NCBI GenBank assembly: GCA_016793095.1
Contig: JAEUJQ010000035.1
Coordinates: 1 to 64,000, forward strand
Direction: 5' to 3'
Source: Myxococcaceae bacterium
GTDB taxonomy: Bacteria; Myxococcota; Myxococcia; Myxococcales; Myxococcaceae
DNA length: 64,000 nt
Part shown: one piece after another, positions 35,594 to 46,760 of the stretch
Position numbering within the stretch: the stretch's first letter is position 1
Layout of the letters: each line of letters begins with the position of its first letter
The notes under the pieces: model-generated
What the model was told of the DNA's origin: nothing
The model's database searches: none
What the model saw: only the letters and a program-made list of their open reading frames with translations
Translations under genes and position numbers: made by a program

Positions 35594-36505
35594 GTGCCCG
35601 GCGTCTTCGACGAGCTCCTCTCGCGCCGCCGCGCCGTGCTGTTCGACGGCGCCCTCGCCACCGAGCTCGAGCGGCGTGGGTGCGACCTCTCGAGCCACCT
35701 CTGGTCGGCCCGCCTCATCACCGACGACCCCGAGGCGATCATCGGCGTGCACCTCGATCATCTGCGCGCGGGCGCCGACGTCATCTCCTCAGCCTCCTAC
35801 CAGGCGAGCCGCCCGGGCTTCGCGAAGCTCGGGCTGACCGCGGCCGAGGCCGACGCACGGCTCACGCGGGCCGTGGAGCTGGCGCACGAGGCCACGCGCC
35901 GACACGGGAGCGGCCTGGTCGCGGCCTCGCTCGGCCCGTACGGCGCGGTGCTGGCCGACGGGAGCGAGTTCACCGGCGACTACGCCCTCGGGCCCGACGA
36001 GCTGGCGACCTTCCAGCGCCCGCGCGTCGAAGCGGTGCTGCGGGCCCGGCCGCACCTCGTGCTCTTCGAGACGCTGCCGTCGATGGCCGAGTGCGAGGCG
36101 GTGGCGCGCGTGGCCGAGGCGTTCCCCGACGTGCCGTTCATGGCGTCGTTCTCGGCGAAGGCGGGCGCGCTCTCACATGGAGAGCCCTTCGCCGACGTCG
36201 TCGCGCGCCTCGACGCCGTGCCGAACGTGATGGCCGTGGGCCTCAACTGCACCGCGCCCGAGCACCTCGCGCCGCTCCTCCGCACGGCGAGGCCCCGCCG
36301 GGTGCTGCTCGCCGCGTCACCGAACGCCGGCGAGACGTGGGACGCCACTCGACGCCGATGGACCGGCAGCCCGACGCGAGGCGCTGACTTCGCGGGGTGG
36401 CTCGCCGAGTACCTCGAGGCAGGCGCGCGCATCGTCGGCGGGTGTTGCCGCACCACGCCCGACGACATCGCCGCGGCCCGGCGGCTGATCGACCAGCGCG
36501 GCTGA
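35594..36505 (+). CDS. mmuM: Homocysteine S-methyltransferase
   Basis: Transfers a methyl group, usually from S-methylmethionine or S-adenosylmethionine, to homocysteine, giving methionine. 303 residues of TIM-barrel fold. The N-terminal [17 protein letters not shown] is the family signature. The zinc-binding cysteines are in [10 protein letters not shown] near residue 219 and GGCCRT near 281. No cobalamin or folate domain is attached, unlike MetH. Starts at GTG 35594, one base after the previous stop, so it extends the pab transcript. Confidence 0.9.
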   Translation: MPGVFDELLSRRRAVLFDGALATELERRGCDLSSHLWSARLITDDPEAIIGVHLDHLRAGADVISSASYQASRPGFAKLGLTAAEADARLTRAVELAHEATRRHGSGLVAASLGPYGAVLADGSEFTGDYALGPDELATFQRPRVEAVLRARPHLVLFETLPSMAECEAVARVAEAFPDVPFMASFSAKAGALSHGEPFADVVARLDAVPNVMAVGLNCTAPEHLAPLLRTARPRRVLLAASPNAGETWDATRRRWTGSPTRGADFAGWLAEYLEAGARIVGGCCRTTPDDIAAARRLIDQRG

Positions 36506-36539
36506 TCCGGGCGCGAAGCCCCACGGGCGGGGACGGCCC

Positions 36540-39371
<2,832 letters not shown>

Positions 39372-39559
39372 GGCGGTTGCCTTCTTGCTGAAAACGGCCG
39401 GGACCGCCACCTCGGACCGCTGGCGGAGAAGCCGGCGCAAGGTACAGCGCGAAGGCCCGGCTGCAAGGGGTCCCCGGCCGCAGATGCGAACGAGCGGGCG
39501 ATCGTGGTACGCCCTCTCCGAACGGTCTGGCCGCCGCTCGAGAGCCCGGGAGCATCACC

Positions 39560-42500
39560 TTGTTCATTCAGCGTCGGAGTGGCGGGAAGACCGCCGGCGT
39601 CCTCTCGTTGCTCGCCGGCATGGTGGTGTTCGGCTGCGACTGCGAGAAGCCGCTGCAGGTGGCCACAGGCCAGGTGCGCTGGGAGTGGGAGACGGCGACG
39701 GGGCCAGAGGCAGGCGACAGCGCCTCGCTCGACTTCGGCACCGTCTCGATGGGCTCGCGGGTGCAGCAGACCGTGTTCGTGAGGAACGTGGGGCGGGCGG
39801 CGATCAACCTGTCTGACCTCGAGCTGGTCGCGGGCGACCCGGTGACGGTGCAGCAGCGGGTCGAGCCCGGCGCGTCGTTCGAGCTGTCCTTCGAGCAGGA
39901 CCGGCTGGTCGCGCCGACGGAGCGCCAGCCGATCACCGTCACCTTCGCGCCCGCCATTCGCACGGACGTGCGGGCGTTCGACGTCGCCTCCCAGCTCGAT
40001 CTGATCACCGCTGGAGCCCAACCCGCGCCGCTCGAGCTGCGGGGCCGCGCCATCTCGGGCGAGTGCGAGGTGCCCGAGACGATCGACTTCGGCATCGTGC
40101 CCACGGGCGTGGTGACCACCACCGAGCTCGACCTTCGCAACGACTCGTCCATCGGCGTGCGGCTGACGACGAGCCCCATCACGGGTGAGCCGCCGGGCAT
40201 CTTCGTCATCGGCAGCCTCGACGGCTTCGGCGCGCGCGACATCGCTCCGGGAGAGCCGGCCAGGGCCAGCGTCTCGTTCGCGCCCACCGAGACGCGCGAC
40301 TACCAGGCGAGGGTGACGATCAGGCGCACGCAGTCGTGCCCCGAGCGGCAGGTGACGTTGAAGGGACGCGGCGTGGCGTCGTGCATCACCTTCCGCGCAG
40401 ACCCGCCAGACGATCCGCGCGCGCTCTCGCTCTTCTTCGGGTACGTGGCGCCCGGGCAGAAGGGCGCAGGCACCGTCACCTTCCTCAACGCGTGCACCAC
40501 GGACGTGGGCCTGTCGATGCTGGAGACGAGCGAGCCCGCGTTCGCCGTCACCGAGGCGATGATGGGCGATCTGACCCGCCTCACCGTGCCCTCGGCGCAG
40601 CGTGACGCCCAGGGCCAGTGGGCCGACGGCCAGGCAGTGGTGAAGCTCGAGTTCGCGCCGCAGGCGCTCGGCGTGAAGACCGGCACGCTGCGGGCCAACA
40701 CGACGCTGGCGGGCCAGCCGGCCGTCGCGGTGCGCCTGCGTGGCATCGGCGGTGGGCCCCGCATCGACGTGCGGCCGACGCCGCTCTCGGTGGGCCGCAT
40801 CGGCTTCACCCTCAACGCCAACCCGCCCGTCTTCGCCCCGCGGACGCTGCGCATCGCCAACGTCGGCACACGCCCCACGCCGGCGGATCCGCGCGCCAAC
40901 CTGAAGCTGGGCGCGATGGGCGGCGGCGCGCCCTACTGGCGGCTGCGCAGCGTGCAGGGCACGGACGCGGAGATCTGCGTGGGCGAGTGGGATCAGCAGC
41001 GCAACGGCTGCACCAACACGCTGCAGCCCAACCGGTACGATCCCAACACGGGCATCGAGGCGGTCGCGACCGGCGCCATCAGCCTGCCGATCCGCGTCAT
41101 CCCGGCGACGCCGGGCGTCAAGGAGTGGGAGCTGACGATCCTCTCGAACGATCCGATGAGCCCCGAGACGGTGGTGCGCATCACCGCCGAGGCCGTCGAG
41201 GCGCCGCCGTGCAACTACGAGGTGGTGCCCGGGCAGCTGAACTTCGGGGTGGTGGACATGCCGCAGCTCCGCGACCTCACCTTCATGCTGCGGAACCGCG
41301 GCATTCAGCCCAGCGACGTCTGCTACTTCAACGCCATCGAGCTCTCGCCGACGAGCGACGACACCTTCTCGCTGCCGCAGGGGAACGTCGCCGCGCTGAC
41401 GCTGCAGCCGGGTCAGCAGGTGCCGATCGCGGTGCGGGCGCAGCCGCTGCGGCCCTCGCCCACCATGCCGACGGTGGTGCGCGGTGAGGTGACGTTCGGG
41501 GTCTCGACCCCTGGCGCGTCGAGCGGCGCAGTGCAGCTCGTGGCGACGCTGGCGCCGACCTGCATCACCATCTCGCCGTCGCCGCTCGACTTCATGAACA
41601 GCGAACTTGAGTGCGGCTCTCCCGCGCGCACGGTGAGCATCACGAACACCTGCTCGACGCCGCTGACGCTGAACTCGGCCACGCTGTCGGACCCCGCCCT
41701 CGCGCCAGTCGGCTCGGGCACGTGTACGACGGCGGGCGGCTGTCCCCAGTTCGCGATCTCGGCGGCGGCGACGGCGGGCACCATCTCGCCGGGGGCCTCG
41801 CGCACGCTGCAGCTGCGCTTCCGGCCCTACGTGCTGGGCGTGACGAACGGAGCGCTTTCCGTCTCCGTCACCCAGAACGGGCAGGCGGTCTCGTACCCGC
41901 TCCCGCTCACGGGCACCGGCGTGCCGCGCTCGGCCATGGGCTGCGGTGTCACCGCGATGTGCCCTGCCCCCATCACCGTGGGCGCCAACAGCACGGTGAC
42001 GTTGACGCCGTCGGTGATGGCGCCCGGTCCCGTCACCTGCAACTGGAGCGTCGGCTCGCGGCCCGCGACGGCGAACGGCACCTTCGGAACGCCGAGCAGC
42101 TGCGCGAACACCAGCTACTTCGCCGACGTGGTGGGCACGCACATCGTCAACTTCACCGTCTCGGACGGGCTGGGGAGCACCTCGACCTGCTCGACGCCGA
42201 TCACCGTGACGCCGAACGGCGACCTGTGGATCGAGCTGACCTGGTCGCGGAACTACGACACCGATCTGCACCTCATCCACCCGAACGCGGGCGGCTGGTC
42301 GTCGGCCTCGAGCTGGTCGAGCTCTCCGTGGGACTGCTACTACGCGAACCGCACCCCGACGTGGGGCACCGCGCAGCAGAGCCCGAACCTCGATCGCGAC
42401 GACACCACCACGCGGGGGCCCGAGAACACACGCATCAACTCGCCGCAGCCCGGGCTCGCGTACACCATCGGCGTGCACATGTACGGCGTGGCCAACTCGC

Positions 42501-42664
42501 CGGTGGTGTCCACGGTGAAGGTGTACTGCGGAGGCCAGCTCGTCACGACCCAGACGCGCAGCATGGCCACCTCGAAGGACATGTGGGTCGTCGGCAGCGT
42601 GCAGTTCGGCGGCGTGTCGCCGTGCCAGTTCACGCTCATCAACGGCCAGCTCAACGTGCCCTGA
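39560..42664 (+). CDS. Large ASH-repeat lipoprotein with DUF2135-like C-terminus
   Basis: 1034 residues. A lipoprotein signal ends in LAGMVVFGCDC. Most of the protein is a series of ~100-residue immunoglobulin-like ASH/choice-of-anchor-D modules (SLDFGTVSMGSRVQQTVFVR, ETIDFGIVPTGVVTTTELDL, LNFGVVDMPQLRDLTFMLRN), a pattern found in myxobacterial surface proteins. Residues ~795-870 resemble another Ig/PKD-like module. The last ~160 residues begin DLWIELTWSRNYDTDLHLIH, fitting the DUF2135/YfaP pattern. It probably extends from the outer membrane, but its partner is unknown. Starts at TTG 39560; the next downstream gene is unrelated. Confidence 0.82.
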   Translation: MFIQRRSGGKTAGVLSLLAGMVVFGCDCEKPLQVATGQVRWEWETATGPEAGDSASLDFGTVSMGSRVQQTVFVRNVGRAAINLSDLELVAGDPVTVQQRVEPGASFELSFEQDRLVAPTERQPITVTFAPAIRTDVRAFDVASQLDLITAGAQPAPLELRGRAISGECEVPETIDFGIVPTGVVTTTELDLRNDSSIGVRLTTSPITGEPPGIFVIGSLDGFGARDIAPGEPARASVSFAPTETRDYQARVTIRRTQSCPERQVTLKGRGVASCITFRADPPDDPRALSLFFGYVAPGQKGAGTVTFLNACTTDVGLSMLETSEPAFAVTEAMMGDLTRLTVPSAQRDAQGQWADGQAVVKLEFAPQALGVKTGTLRANTTLAGQPAVAVRLRGIGGGPRIDVRPTPLSVGRIGFTLNANPPVFAPRTLRIANVGTRPTPADPRANLKLGAMGGGAPYWRLRSVQGTDAEICVGEWDQQRNGCTNTLQPNRYDPNTGIEAVATGAISLPIRVIPATPGVKEWELTILSNDPMSPETVVRITAEAVEAPPCNYEVVPGQLNFGVVDMPQLRDLTFMLRNRGIQPSDVCYFNAIELSPTSDDTFSLPQGNVAALTLQPGQQVPIAVRAQPLRPSPTMPTVVRGEVTFGVSTPGASSGAVQLVATLAPTCITISPSPLDFMNSELECGSPARTVSITNTCSTPLTLNSATLSDPALAPVGSGTCTTAGGCPQFAISAAATAGTISPGASRTLQLRFRPYVLGVTNGALSVSVTQNGQAVSYPLPLTGTGVPRSAMGCGVTAMCPAPITVGANSTVTLTPSVMAPGPVTCNWSVGSRPATANGTFGTPSSCANTSYFADVVGTHIVNFTVSDGLGSTSTCSTPITVTPNGDLWIELTWSRNYDTDLHLIHPNAGGWSSASSWSSSPWDCYYANRTPTWGTAQQSPNLDRDDTTTRGPENTRINSPQPGLAYTIGVHMYGVANSPVVSTVKVYCGGQLVTTQTRSMATSKDMWVVGSVQFGGVSPCQFTLINGQLNVP

Positions 42665-42707
42665 CGAGACTCCAGACACCCGCGCACGGAGCCGTTACGG
42701 TGCGCGC

Positions 42708-43049
42708 ATGAGCTTCGAGCGACAGCAAGCCCAGGCGTTGAGGATCCTCGAGGGCATCGAGGAGGGCACCATGAGTGCGGCCGACTCGTTCGCGCTCGTG
42801 GAGGAGGCCGACCCGGCGCTCATCTACCTGATCTTCACCTGGCTCCGGCGGCGCTACGCCGATCACCCGAACGCCGACGCCGTCATCGGCCGGCTCGTGG
42901 CGGTGGTCGATCGCGACCCGAAGATCAACCGCATGATGAAGGAGGGCCAGGCCGACCCGGTCGTGGCCTGGTTCGAAGAGGAGCACTCGTACACCGCGCT
43001 GCGGTCGCGTGAGTTCATCGAGCTCATCGTCGACAAGCTCGAGGGCTGA
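42708..43049 (+). CDS. Small conserved-looking helical protein, 113 aa
   Basis: Acidic, all-helical (QQAQALRILEGIEEGTMSAA, RLVAVVDRDPKINRMMKEGQ), without membrane segment or signal peptide. No family recognised. ATG 42708 follows the ASH lipoprotein stop by 43 bases on the same strand. Its 3' end overlaps the convergent short ORF on the other strand by 26 bases. Confidence 0.65.
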   Translation: MSFERQQAQALRILEGIEEGTMSAADSFALVEEADPALIYLIFTWLRRRYADHPNADAVIGRLVAVVDRDPKINRMMKEGQADPVVAWFEEEHSYTALRSREFIELIVDKLEG

Positions 43050-43362
43050 TGGGGACTGTCCATCGCCAGAGATCCGGGAAGGGATGAGACGACACGATGC
43101 ACCGGAGCGGCAGTGGCTCGCTCCACTCCGCCGAAGTGCCGTCAGTAGCCAGGAATCGCGCGAGCGGAGTCTCGAGGGTCGTCAGCGCGTCGACCCAGCA
43201 CGCATCGACGTCTGGCATGCCGCTGGGGTGGGTCGACAACCACGCGAGCGCCGTCTCGCGCACCTCCGGACGCGCGCGCGCGAGTCGATAGCCACGACGG
43301 GCCCGCGCCAGCTGCTGCTCGACTCGCTGCTCCGGGGTCTTGGCGACAGCCTACTCCAACAC
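43024..43362 (-). pseudogene. Short unknown gene with an early in-frame stop
   Basis: From GTG 43263 there is an open 79-residue frame (ETALAWLSTHPSGMPDVDAC, LARFLATDGTSAEWSEPLP). The same frame stays coding-like further upstream (AVAKTPEQRVEQQLARARRG), back to a TAG at 43351-43353 and a GTG at 43362, so the natural start may be 43362 with a CAG to TAG change at codon 4. Third positions are less G/C-rich than in neighbours, consistent with decay or transfer. Either a shortened protein is made from 43263 or the gene is dead. No family recognised. Confidence 0.45.
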
Positions 43363-43398
43363 CCCGTTCGCCTGCGTTCCGCGCTACGAGCCGCCCGC

Positions 43399-44502
43399 AT
43401 GCGGAAGGGACACCACAAGACGAAGCGCCGTGACGAACGCCGACCGGCGCCGCGCGAGCCCCGCGCCGCGCCGACGCCCGTCGTCATCCCGCACCGGGTG
43501 AAGATCCCGAAGCCGCCGTTCCCCGTCACCCTGCCGACGCCCGGCAAGTGGCTGTGGACGTGCCGCGACGGGTTCGAGGGGCTGCTCTACGAGGAGCTGT
43601 GCTGGAAGCGCTGCGGCGCGACCCTGCTGGGCGCGGGCCTCGTCGAGACCGAGCGGCCTCCGCCCACGCCCACCACCTTCGCGCGCATGGGCTTCCGGGT
43701 GGACGCGCTCGTCACCACGCCGCAGGAGGCCGCCGCGGCGCTCCCATCCCAGCCCACGCGCGTGCAGGTCTGGGTGCCCGACACGCAGGCCGGCAACGCG
43801 CGCGCGGGCGAGTGCCTGGCCTGGGAGTCCACCATCGCGGCGCTCCGGGAGGGCCAGAAGGACCCGTCGACGCCGTGGGCCGCATTCGAGGCGGGCGCCC
43901 TGCTCGGCCAGGTCTGCCTCGTCGCCCCACACACGGCCGCCGTCGGCTTCGTCAGCGCGCGCGAGGCGCTCTCCCTCGCCGCGGGAGGCCGCGCGCGCAT
44001 GAAGCGCACCGCCGACGCCCCGTCCCGCGCCGCCATGAAGCTCGACGAGGCGCTCGAGTGGGTGGGCGTGGCCCCTGGCAAGGGAGACCTCTGCGTCGAT
44101 CTCGGCTCCGCGCCCGGCGGGTGGACCCGGCGGCTGCTCGAGCGCGGCGCCCGCGTGTGGAGCGTCGACACCGGCCTGCTCGCGCCCGACGTCGCGAAGC
44201 ACCCGCGCGTCAGGCACTTCCACCAGACGGCGTTCGCCTTTCAGCCCGGGGAGGCCGTCGACTGGCTGTTCTGCGACATGGCGTGGCGGCCGCTCGAGGT
44301 GGCGCAGCTGCTCGCGAAGTGGGCGCGGAACCGGTGGGCGACGCAGCTCGTCGCCAACATCAAGCTGCCGATGAAGGACAAGCTGCCGGTGCTGCTGCGC
44401 GTGCGCGCCACGCTCGAGGACGGCGGCTGGAGCGGCGTGCAGACACGGCAGCTGTACCATGACCGCGACGAGGTGACGGTGCGCGCCGTGCGGAAGCACT
44501 GA
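43399..44502 (+). CDS. RlmM-like 2'-O-ribose RNA methyltransferase
   Basis: 367 residues. After a basic N-terminal tail of ~45 residues, the middle (~50-205) resembles a THUMP-like RNA-binding region, and ~210-367 is an FtsJ/RrmJ-type methyltransferase domain. The SAM-binding motif is VDLGSAPGGWTRRLLERGA near 234, and DMAWRP near 293, NIKLPMKD near 322 and the final glutamate provide the usual Asp-Lys-Glu set. E. coli RlmM modifies C2498 of 23S rRNA; the target here is inferred. ATG 43399 gives the basic tail; homology starts near residue 50. Confidence 0.8.
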   Translation: MRKGHHKTKRRDERRPAPREPRAAPTPVVIPHRVKIPKPPFPVTLPTPGKWLWTCRDGFEGLLYEELCWKRCGATLLGAGLVETERPPPTPTTFARMGFRVDALVTTPQEAAAALPSQPTRVQVWVPDTQAGNARAGECLAWESTIAALREGQKDPSTPWAAFEAGALLGQVCLVAPHTAAVGFVSAREALSLAAGGRARMKRTADAPSRAAMKLDEALEWVGVAPGKGDLCVDLGSAPGGWTRRLLERGARVWSVDTGLLAPDVAKHPRVRHFHQTAFAFQPGEAVDWLFCDMAWRPLEVAQLLAKWARNRWATQLVANIKLPMKDKLPVLLRVRATLEDGGWSGVQTRQLYHDRDEVTVRAVRKH

Positions 44503-44580
44503 GGCAAGGCTGGGCGGTGCGTCAGCCAGGCGCGCAGACGCGCTTGCCTGTGCGGGGCAACGACGCCATGAAGCAGGCGA

Positions 44581-45609
44581 ATGGCCCGGTCCAACCTCGA
44601 GATCGCCTCGCGCGTCGCGCCGATCGTGCTCGCCCACGCGAGCGCCCGCGGCCTCGACGTGCAGGCGCTGATCGCGAAGCACGACCTGCCCAGGGACCTC
44701 GACTGGCGCCAGGCGGGGAAGCTCGAGCTCGTCCTTCCGGCCACGAAGCTCAAGGCCCTCATCGACGACGTCGCCGAGACGCTGAAGGCGCCCCACTTCG
44801 GCCTCGAGCTCGCCCGCTCGGTGCAGGCGGGCGCGTACGGCGTGGCGGAGTTCCTCATCCGCTCGGCGCTCACGGCGCGCGGCGCCTGCGAGAACCTGGT
44901 GCGCTTCAACGCGCTGATGGCGCCCGACCAGGTGTTCCGCTTCGACGACTCGGGCGACGAGGCCATCGTCGAGCACGGCGTTCCCGGCGTACCCGACGCC
45001 CTGTCGCGCCACCACCACGAGTACACCGAGTACCTCACGGCGAAGCGGTTCCTCGCCATGATCGACGGCGCCACGCTGAACCGCATCTGGTTCGCGAACC
45101 CACCCGTCGCCGACCCGAGGCCGCTCGCCGAGGAGTTCGGCACCGACCGCATCACCTTCAACCAACCGCTCAACGGGTTCTCCTTCGCGAAGCGCTGGCT
45201 GGACGAGCCGGTGAAGACGGGCGACCCGGCCCTCTTCGCCTATCTCGAGGAGCACGCGCTGGCCGCGCTCGCGTCACGCCCGAAGTCCGACGACCTCGTC
45301 GATCGGCTGCGCCAGGGCATTCGCGAGGCCCTCAAGCAGGGCGAGCCCAACATCGAGCGCATCGCGACACGGCTGGCGCTGTCAGGCCGTACGCTCCAGC
45401 GCCGCCTGTCGGAGCTGGGCACCTCTTTCCAGGCCGTGCTGGACGACGTGCGCTTCGATCTCGCCCGCGCCTACCTGCGCGATCTGCGCCTCGACATCAC
45501 CCAGGTCGCCTACCTGCTCGGCTACTCCGAGCTGCGGGCGTTCGATCGCGCCTTCAAGCGCTGGGCGAACATCACGCCCCGCGAGTGGCGTGAGCAGAAC
45601 GGCAGTTGA
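44581..45609 (+). CDS. AraC-family transcriptional regulator
   Basis: 342 residues. The N-terminal ~200 residues match the arabinose-binding-like (Arabinose_bd) domain of OruR/VirR-type AraC regulators (LKAPHFGLELARSVQAGAYG). The last ~95 residues are the double helix-turn-helix: IERIATRLALSGRTLQRRL and ITQVAYLLGYSELRAFDRAF, ending with NITPREWRE. It probably activates a nearby catabolic or stress gene, but no metabolic target adjoins it. The 304-base gap after it contains one perfect palindrome that could be an operator. Starts at ATG 44581. Confidence 0.9.
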   Translation: MARSNLEIASRVAPIVLAHASARGLDVQALIAKHDLPRDLDWRQAGKLELVLPATKLKALIDDVAETLKAPHFGLELARSVQAGAYGVAEFLIRSALTARGACENLVRFNALMAPDQVFRFDDSGDEAIVEHGVPGVPDALSRHHHEYTEYLTAKRFLAMIDGATLNRIWFANPPVADPRPLAEEFGTDRITFNQPLNGFSFAKRWLDEPVKTGDPALFAYLEEHALAALASRPKSDDLVDRLRQGIREALKQGEPNIERIATRLALSGRTLQRRLSELGTSFQAVLDDVRFDLARAYLRDLRLDITQVAYLLGYSELRAFDRAFKRWANITPREWREQNGS

Positions 45610-45913
45610 CCGGGCTCCTCAGCGGCACACGGTGTCGCGTCGCAGCGCGTCGCTCGTCAGCACCGGCGGGCGTCCCGCCGTCGCGCCAGAACCCGGACAC
45701 GTCGAGCAGCCTCGTCGCTGCCATCGGGCGTGATGGTGACGCCGACACCTCGCTCGAGGTGTGAAGGGGTCGTGCCTTGAGTTGGGGGGGCGCGAACAGG
45801 CCGGGCTCAGCAGATGATCATGGTTTGCACGTGGGGCCCGGCGTGAAGTGTCCACTCAGATGACGCGATCAGGCTGAAGCAGAACGGACAATGCGGGCAC
45901 TGGTCCCCACACC
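45610..45913. other. Gene-free gap of 304 bases
   Basis: No convincing gene lies between the AraC regulator and the 208-residue unknown gene. A leftward 78-residue frame here has shadow-like composition (many His, Arg and Pro). The gap includes the inverted repeat at 45745-45762 and a run of seven G near 45784-45790; nothing else stands out. Confidence 0.6.
45745..45762. promoter_or_regulatory. Perfect 8-bp inverted repeat, possible operator
   Basis: ACACCTCG and CGAGGTGT are separated by two bases. The two-base centre is too short for a stable RNA hairpin with the full stem, so a DNA-binding dimer site is more likely than a terminator, unless a shorter stem forms. It lies 136 bases after the AraC regulator and 151 bases before the next gene. 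Confidence 0.4.
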
Positions 45914-46540
45914 ATGTTCTCCGACTCCGACGAGCTGAAATTCCCAAGGAAACTCAGGGCCTTCAACGAGGCGCGCATCGCCCGCGTGCTTCCTGTGCGC
46001 GACGAGCAAGGCGAGTTCAGCGGGGAGCACCTGTTGAGCGCCGTGGTGGGCAGCCGTGAAGTCGACGTGCGTTACGTCGAGACGAGCGGCGAGTTCCAGT
46101 TGATCGAAGACGACGAGGTCCGCGAGCTGTCCCGCACCGACCTCAAGGACCTGGCTGCCGCGCTCAAGCGCTACCAGCAGGGCGTGCCCTGGGATGATGG
46201 CGAGGCGGGGCGCGTGCTGGTCGGCCTGAACGACGCCATCTTCCCGACCCGGCTGGAGACGTTCGCGCTGCGCTCGGTCAGCGACCTCGGCCGCGTGGTG
46301 CTGGTGGCCGGCAAGACCGAGCACGAAGGCATCGACGTCACCCTCGACTCGGTGACCGGCGAGCTGACGCTGATCCTCTCGCGCGAGGGCGCTGGCACGA
46401 AGAAGCGCGCGCTCACCACGCAGGAGGCGCACGACCTGGTCCTCGTCTTGCGCCCCCTCGTCGAGGGCCGACCCGCGAACCGCAAGACGATGCTGCTCGC
46501 CGTGGTGATCGAGGCCGCCCGCCGCCGCGCGTCGCACTGA
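45914..46540 (+). CDS. Unknown soluble protein, 208 aa
   Basis: No signal peptide or membrane segment. Mixed alpha/beta with acidic patches (VRYVETSGEFQLIEDDEVRE, LVAGKTEHEGIDVTLDSVTG) and a basic C-terminus. I recognise no family or catalytic motif. The codon pattern is typical of the window. Starts at ATG 45914 without a clear ribosome binding site. Function unknown. Confidence 0.55.
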   Translation: MFSDSDELKFPRKLRAFNEARIARVLPVRDEQGEFSGEHLLSAVVGSREVDVRYVETSGEFQLIEDDEVRELSRTDLKDLAAALKRYQQGVPWDDGEAGRVLVGLNDAIFPTRLETFALRSVSDLGRVVLVAGKTEHEGIDVTLDSVTGELTLILSREGAGTKKRALTTQEAHDLVLVLRPLVEGRPANRKTMLLAVVIEAARRRASH

Positions 46541-46760
46541 CCAGGGGGCCTGTCCAGGTCATGGACACCCTCGCGAGGTCGGGCCAGGTCCGCAGGGGAA
46601 CGCCACGGGAAACGCATGGGCGGGCTCGCTCACGCCGGCGACGGCGGCGGTGATGAAGTCGGTGGTGTTCCGGGGTGACTCCCCGAAGCATCACGGCTAC
46701 ATGAGCGGGCGCTCACGCGAGGCAAGCAGGGCCGACCTCGCGCCACGAAAGGCCGTCGTC

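Noticed and set aside
45619-45855. Leftward 78-residue frame in the gap after the AraC gene
   Set aside because: Composition (many His, Arg, Pro) and lack of a ribosome binding site suggest chance.
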